A stretch of DNA of 64,000 bases from assembly GCA_028571685.1 (NCBI GenBank), contig CM053141.1, positions 52,636,333 through 52,700,332 on the forward strand. Direction: 5' to 3'. Numbering within the stretch: the first letter of the stretch is position 1; every line of letters begins with the position of its first letter. Below the pieces are notes generated by a model. The model was not told where the DNA came from and ran no database searches. It saw only the letters and a program-made list of their open reading frames with translations. Source of the DNA: Heterohyrax brucei (taxonomy: Eukaryota; Chordata; Mammalia; Hyracoidea; Procaviidae). Made by a program: the position numbers and the translations under genes. This document shows, piece by piece, positions 59,413-64,000 of the stretch.

Positions 59413-59739
59413 GTACAGGATAAGAGGCTACAGAAAGTCATGGAACTGCCTCATTCCTAGCTTCTGCAAGACTTGATCAGAGTCCACTAGTTAGAAGCTG
59501 GTAAGATAATCCCTTCACAACTACAGTCGAGTCCTTCTCTGCTTCCCAGTCCTCTCACTGCTCTGCGGCAGCTCCTTATCACTTTCCATCCAGTTCTTCA
59601 GTGAATTTCTGATTTTTTTTTTTTTTTGAGTTTACACTTCTCATATTCAGATATTTATGAACAGGAACTAGAGTATGCATTTTTAAAAGTTGTTCATTTT
59701 ATTTCTTATTTCATTAGAAACAGCCAATGACTGTCCATG
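59413..59739. other. unassigned sequence
   Basis: Only a T-run at about 59613-59627 stands out. Confidence 0.4.
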
Positions 59740-60147
59740 GCCAACAGAGTAACTCTGAACTCCTTTGTCTGGAATTCTGGTCTCTTGGCAATCTTGCTGC
59801 CACTTCACTTTCGGCCATCAGCCTCCACTTGTTACTCAAACCAGGCTGCCCTCCTTGTAATGCTCTGAATGTTTCTACTCTGTTGTTTCTGCCTATGCTA
59901 TCAGTATTTCTCACACTTCCAATAACTGTCTTACAACTAGCCACCTAGGACCTCCGCCTCCAGAATTGGGCTTCCTAACTGCCTTCATTCTTTGTTTTCT
60001 TCATACTCCTGAATTCCTTCTTTTCTCTAATCATCAACTCTTATGCTATATTGCCTTGTATGATTGTAATGCTTATGGTTTTAATATGTTTTATTGCCAC
60101 TTAGACTTCACGGCTTTGAAAACAGGGTCTCGAGTCCCTGTTTCTTC
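59740..60147 (+). repeat. possible L2 fragment
   Basis: 'ctcctttgtctggaattctgg' in part, 'tctcacacttccaataactg' and 'cttagacttcacggctttga' are in the order of the L2 3' region. The frames at 59714-59948 and 59966-60247 lie within it. Confidence 0.4.
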
Positions 60148-60222
60148 ACAGGGTGGGTTTGAACTGCCAACCTTTCCATTACCAATTGAGTGCTTAACTA
60201 CTGTGTCACCAGTAAGCCATTC
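60148..60222 (-). mobile_element. SINE head fragment
   Basis: Antisense head and B-box region only ('gggtttgaactgccaacctt', 'taactactgtgtcacca'). Body and tail missing. Confidence 0.65.
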
Positions 60223-61821
60223 CCAACTCTGCTTACTAGAAAAATAAGTGAAAAACTCCATACAAAAAGTTCAACTTTTTAAAATGTAGTAAAACTTACT
60301 TAACTGAACAAAATATTTTCTAGCACATTAGAAAAGTAAAATGATGTATTAAGTGGCTATTTCATACAAAATTTATTTCCTCTGATATCAAGAATACGTT
60401 TTGTTAAAAAAATAGAAACCTGATTTAACCCCAATCAAAATTTATCTTCTTTTTTCTTTCAGAAGAGTTCACATATAGATCTGTTTGTAATAGTAATGTC
60501 ACAATGGAGAAATTTAAAAAATGTATTTGCATATATATGAGAATTATTAAGAAATACAACTAGATGGATTTCATTCAAATATTTTACACAGAAACTCACA
60601 GAGTGCCTTGCACTTTAACGTGCATACAAAATCAAAAGTACCTCGAAACCTAATAAACTATAAATGAGAGAGTTTTCACAAATCTCAAAAGTTCATGGTG
60701 GATGGTAAGTCAGCTTTTTCCAATATCATTTTAAAAGCCATAGCCAACATAATGGTTATAATAAATGTAAGAATTTAAATAGGGCATTTTTATGTGGGAC
60801 ACTCTGCAAGACTCTTCATCCCACAAAGTCGTCTTACCCACAGCTCTGTTGCTGTGATAAAGTGTGTATATTTTTTACTACATTCTTAGATGTTTTTGAT
60901 GATTCTTCAGAGTCCAGTGTATGTTTGCTCATTTTACACATCATTTTTTAATAGAAAGTCACCAGAAAACTTGCATTTGCAAAAAGAGGTACATTTTAGG
61001 CGTAGTACATTCTCTTATATGAAATGAGCAAACAACATTTTACACACTTTGTTATTCTGTTTATTGAGGAGTTGTGATGTTACTGGGTACACATTTTTTG
61101 GTCATACTCTAGTTTTGAGAATCCCTCCATAAGGCCCATTATACCAGCTGATTAGTATATGATCAAAATTAATTTAACAGTGCAATCTAAATACAGGTTA
61201 TTCTTTATTTAGGATTCAGACCTCTCTGCTTTTGTTAAGAGACTCAGTATTAACTTTCTGGTACATGTGTTATATTATTTGTTTCCTGAGTAAAATCTTA
61301 CAAGATAAACTAATCTACCGTTCTACTACAGTCGCCCTTGTTAATTTTGTTCAGCTCAGCGTGCTCTAGTCACTTCATGCACTTACTACCATATTTAATT
61401 CAGCAGAACATTTGACTCTTATCAACAATAAAATTTCTTGCTGGAGAAATAAGTTTTGCCGTTATTGATAGTAAACGAGGAAATCAAGAAATATTTGACA
61501 GTGACATCGTTAGAATTAGTGTTTCTCATTCAGTGATCAATTTGCCCCCACAACCTTGTCAAGAAGAGAATCTTTACTGGAAAACATCTGCTAGAGCAGA
61601 AATACGAAACAATTTAAATTTTTACAAGATTAGTAATATAATGCATATGCCGTTATTTTGTGGGAAAATGTAGTTTTACAATACTATCTAGTATATCATA
61701 AAAGATAATGGTTCTTTGCAAAATAATAGTGGATATCTCAAACTACAAGTAAAAATCTGTTTATTTTGTAAATTATTCCTTGTATTTCTTGATAACCCAA
61801 GTAATATGAAGCATGTTCTAG
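60223..61821. other. unassigned AT-rich sequence
   Basis: About 1.6 kb with no recognised repeat, frame or RNA. Some parts look unique rather than decayed. Confidence 0.4.
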
Positions 61822-61910
61822 ACTGGGCTCAACCTCACATGAGCTATATACCTTGGACACATCTTTAAGGTAGCTTAATCATTTGCAAAACAATAGCTCA
61901 AGCTTAGTAA
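61822..61910 (+). repeat. possible MIR fragment
   Basis: 'gagctatataccttggacac' then 'cttaatcatttgcaaaacaa' parallels the sense MIR core. Weak. Confidence 0.35.
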
Positions 61911-62425
61911 CTGTTTTAGTCACCTAGTGCTGCTATCAGAATCAACTCCATGGCACTGAGTTTTCTTGTTTTTTGTTTTTTTAATCTCAGAAATACCGTA
62001 AGTGGATAGCTTTTAAAAGAGAAATGTTATTCTCTCACAGGCCAGCAGGCTGCAAATTCAAATTAAGGGCATCAGCTCCAGGGGAAATGTTTCTCTGTTG
62101 GCTCTAAAGTAAGATTCTTGTCATCAGTGTTCTCCTGACTGGGAGCTTCTGAGGCACAGGACCCTGGGTCTTTTCCAAAGTATGAAAGGTGCTCTTGTCA
62201 CTGCTTCTTGGTGGCATCAGGTCCCCCAGATCTCTCTGCTAGTTTCTTTTTTCACATTTCAAGAGATTGCCTCAAGGCACAACGCAATCTTACATGTTGG
62301 GTCCTGCCCGGACAACACAACTGCCACCCATCCTCCCTCGCTGACATTGTACAGGCAGGGTTTACAGCATATAGGCCCATCACATAATACCAGGACAAAC
62401 AGCTACACACACTGGGGGGAGCTGG
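61911..62425 (-). mobile_element. MaLR (MLT1-type) LTR, interrupted
   Basis: Antisense blocks in order: 'gcatcagctccaggggaaat', 'aggcacaggaccctgggtct', 'ttcttggtggcatcaggtcc', 'caagagattgcctcaaggca', 'gcagggtttacagcatatag'. A SINE tail scrap at about 61936-61975 ('atcaactccatggcactgag') interrupts it near the left end. The 126-codon frame at 62182-62562 reads across the LTR and the next element. Confidence 0.6.
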
Positions 62426-62548
62426 GCTACAACGCAATCCCTGACAGTGACAATTGTGAAGACGGAGAGAACCAGGCAATGTTTAGTGCGGTCGCACGTA
62501 GTGTCATTGAGTCAGAACCCATTCACTGGAAGCTAACAAGAACTAATT
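62426..62548 (+). mobile_element. RTE 3' tail, severely 5'-truncated
   Basis: 'gacagtgacaattgtgaaga', 'aggcaatgtttagtgcggtc' and 'gtcattgagtcagaacccat' match the last ~120 bp of RTE (compare 28070-28173). It lies at the edge of the MLT1 LTR. Confidence 0.75.
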
Positions 62549-62879
62549 TGCAAAGTGGGTAATATTCTGGTAGTATTATTTTCCTAAACCACTGAATAAC
62601 TGCTCTACTAGGAAACAGTCTTATAAAAGTACTATATGAATATATATGATTGGAAAAGGTAGAAATTCAAAAGCAATATCAAAGATACAGAAGTAAATTT
62701 TCCTTGTTGGTGACATTAAACCAAAATCTGAAAGTTCTCTCCATTTTTAAATCAGCTTATCTTATGGGTTAACAAGAGACTTAAAGATAAACTTTTATCA
62801 TGACTGTGACATTCACGTATGAAATAATATTCAAGGGTATTTTTTTTTTAAACAAAAAACTATTTAGAAAAGTCTACTA
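62549..62879. other. unassigned sequence
   Basis: Nothing recognised. Confidence 0.4.
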
Positions 62880-63330
62880 TGGTGGATGGAAAATTAACTG
62901 AAAGTAATGAGGGGTCAGATCTTTAAAAGACATATTGCTGTTGAAAAATATGGCGGAATCACACTGGTTGACTTTTTCTGTAAATGGGTTAAAATTTACA
63001 CCACCACTGGGGCTCTGTTTAAGAGCATGTGGGTTAAATACACTGAATCTCCATCCCAAACACAGTAAGGCAGCTACAAGTCAAACATAATGACAGTGTT
63101 GATTAATTAGATACTCCTACCCCCAGCACTTCAGAGTGATTTATGGAGACACATCTCTAGCCCGATCCATTGTGCTGACTGGATTAATGGAGTGAGCTAG
63201 AAAAATTCACTGGCAACAGTATCTGGCAGCCCAGCAAAACATTAACCCTTGGAGTTTTCTTATCTAGCCTATTGACAGAATATTAATTATGACAAAACAT
63301 ACATGTCTCACCTAATTATCTTTTGATAGC
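62880..63330. other. repeat-free block, candidate conserved regulatory DNA
   Basis: Balanced composition with homeodomain-type sites gattaattag (63101-63110) and ggattaatgg (63181-63190). No transposon and no useful frame. Resembles conserved non-coding sequence, unproven. Confidence 0.35.
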
Positions 63331-64000
63331 TTGGTTTATATTTGATTTATAAATATATATGTATATGTTGTGTTTTATTTAGATATATTGAAATTCCTTG
63401 CCTTAGAAAGAAATGGCATATAAACATTTAGGAAAAGCAGAGTTAGATTAAACTGTGTATCCATTATGGAGAGGAAGTGCAGTATACATATCTTTTTCCC
63501 TCTTGATTGTACGCTTAGAGATGTGGAACTTACAGGGTGAAGAGAAGATAAAAGTTCTGTTGAAAATGAAGAAAAGATTTCCATTGCGTTAAGAAAGTAT
63601 TCACTGAGATGTGATATTATCAAATTGCTGGATGGTAGTAAATTTTGGGGAAAAATGAGCAATTGTACTTGAGAGGAAAAAAAGGCCTATTGGTACAGTA
63701 AGTAATTAAATTAGAAATAGTTTGAAGTAAGCCTAATTAGAAGTGAGTGTATGAGCACATAAATTGCTTATGGTGTATGTGAGTGAAGTATCATATATTA
63801 TCTGAATCTCAAAATTGAAAAGCTTCATGAGCTATTTCTGTACAGTATTTAAAGCTATGTGAAATTGAAATGCAACCTTTTCTAAAGTACCATGAACAAA
63901 TTACAAACTGCATCACATAAGTTCAGTTTTAATTATATTTTTTGGTTTTAAATCAATTTCGTTCACATTCTCTAAATGTGTTATTTTAGACATAGGAAAA
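63331..64000. other. unassigned AT-rich sequence
   Basis: No repeat recognised. The 95-codon minus-strand frame at 63375-63662 shows no domain or signal I can name. Confidence 0.35.

Noticed and set aside
62182-62562. 126-codon plus-strand open frame
   Set aside because: It reads across an antisense MLT1-type LTR and into an RTE tail, so it spans two unrelated elements.

Overview
This window is non-coding nuclear DNA from a placental mammal, and the repeats point to Afrotheria, most likely an elephant or close relative. The main evidence is a very abundant tRNA-derived SINE whose 3' half matches the afrotherian AfroSINE type, with about 40 full or partial copies here. RTE (BovB-like) LINEs of the kind that share that SINE tail occur alongside it, as does an L1 with a distinctive ~1.5 kb 3' region present in three copies. 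The sequence is AT-rich and CpG-poor. I found no intact host protein-coding gene, rRNA, functional tRNA or CRISPR array. Every long open frame I examined is inside a transposon relic or antisense to one. All family assignments come from recognition by eye and were not run through a repeat library.

Layout. 0.3-2.5 kb: an old L1 ORF2 split by a younger L1 3' end and by a SINE. 3.8-4.1 kb: a mariner fragment that looks like a fold-back derivative. 4-13 kb: SINEs, MIR, L2-type, MER5-type and MaLR remnants. 13.2-21.3 kb: two L1 3' ends plus older L1 debris. 24.2 kb: a 49-bp triplicate minisatellite. 25.0-28.2 kb: a near full-length but dead RTE element. 29.9-31.1 kb: mostly repeat-free DNA with a 21-bp palindrome. 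32.4-33.7 kb: a truncated RTE abutting an inverted RTE 5' end. 34.9-38.5 kb: a decayed endogenous retrovirus with LTR, primer-binding site, gag, protease and part of pol, but no recognised env or 3' LTR. 39.8-40.3 kb: an internally deleted RTE. 41-50 kb: L2, SINEs, a MaLR LTR and RTE 3' ends. 51.1-53.6 kb: repeat-free DNA resembling conserved developmental non-coding sequence, ending in a 112-bp tandem duplication. 55.1-57.7 kb: a third long RTE copy. 58-64 kb: mostly unique DNA with a MaLR LTR and a second enhancer-like patch near 63 kb.

The parts interact mainly as an ecology of mobile elements. The RTE copies supplied the machinery (endonuclease and reverse transcriptase), and the SINEs carry a 3' tail resembling the RTE 3' end, consistent with mobilisation in trans. 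Target-site duplications and nested insertions give a relative order: MIR and L2 first, then old L1 and MaLR, then RTE and SINEs. I do not see a clearly new biological system. The best candidates for follow-up are the fold-back mariner, the internally deleted RTE, the retrovirus pairing a lysine-type primer-binding site with a gammaretrovirus-like pol, and the repeat-free enhancer-like blocks.
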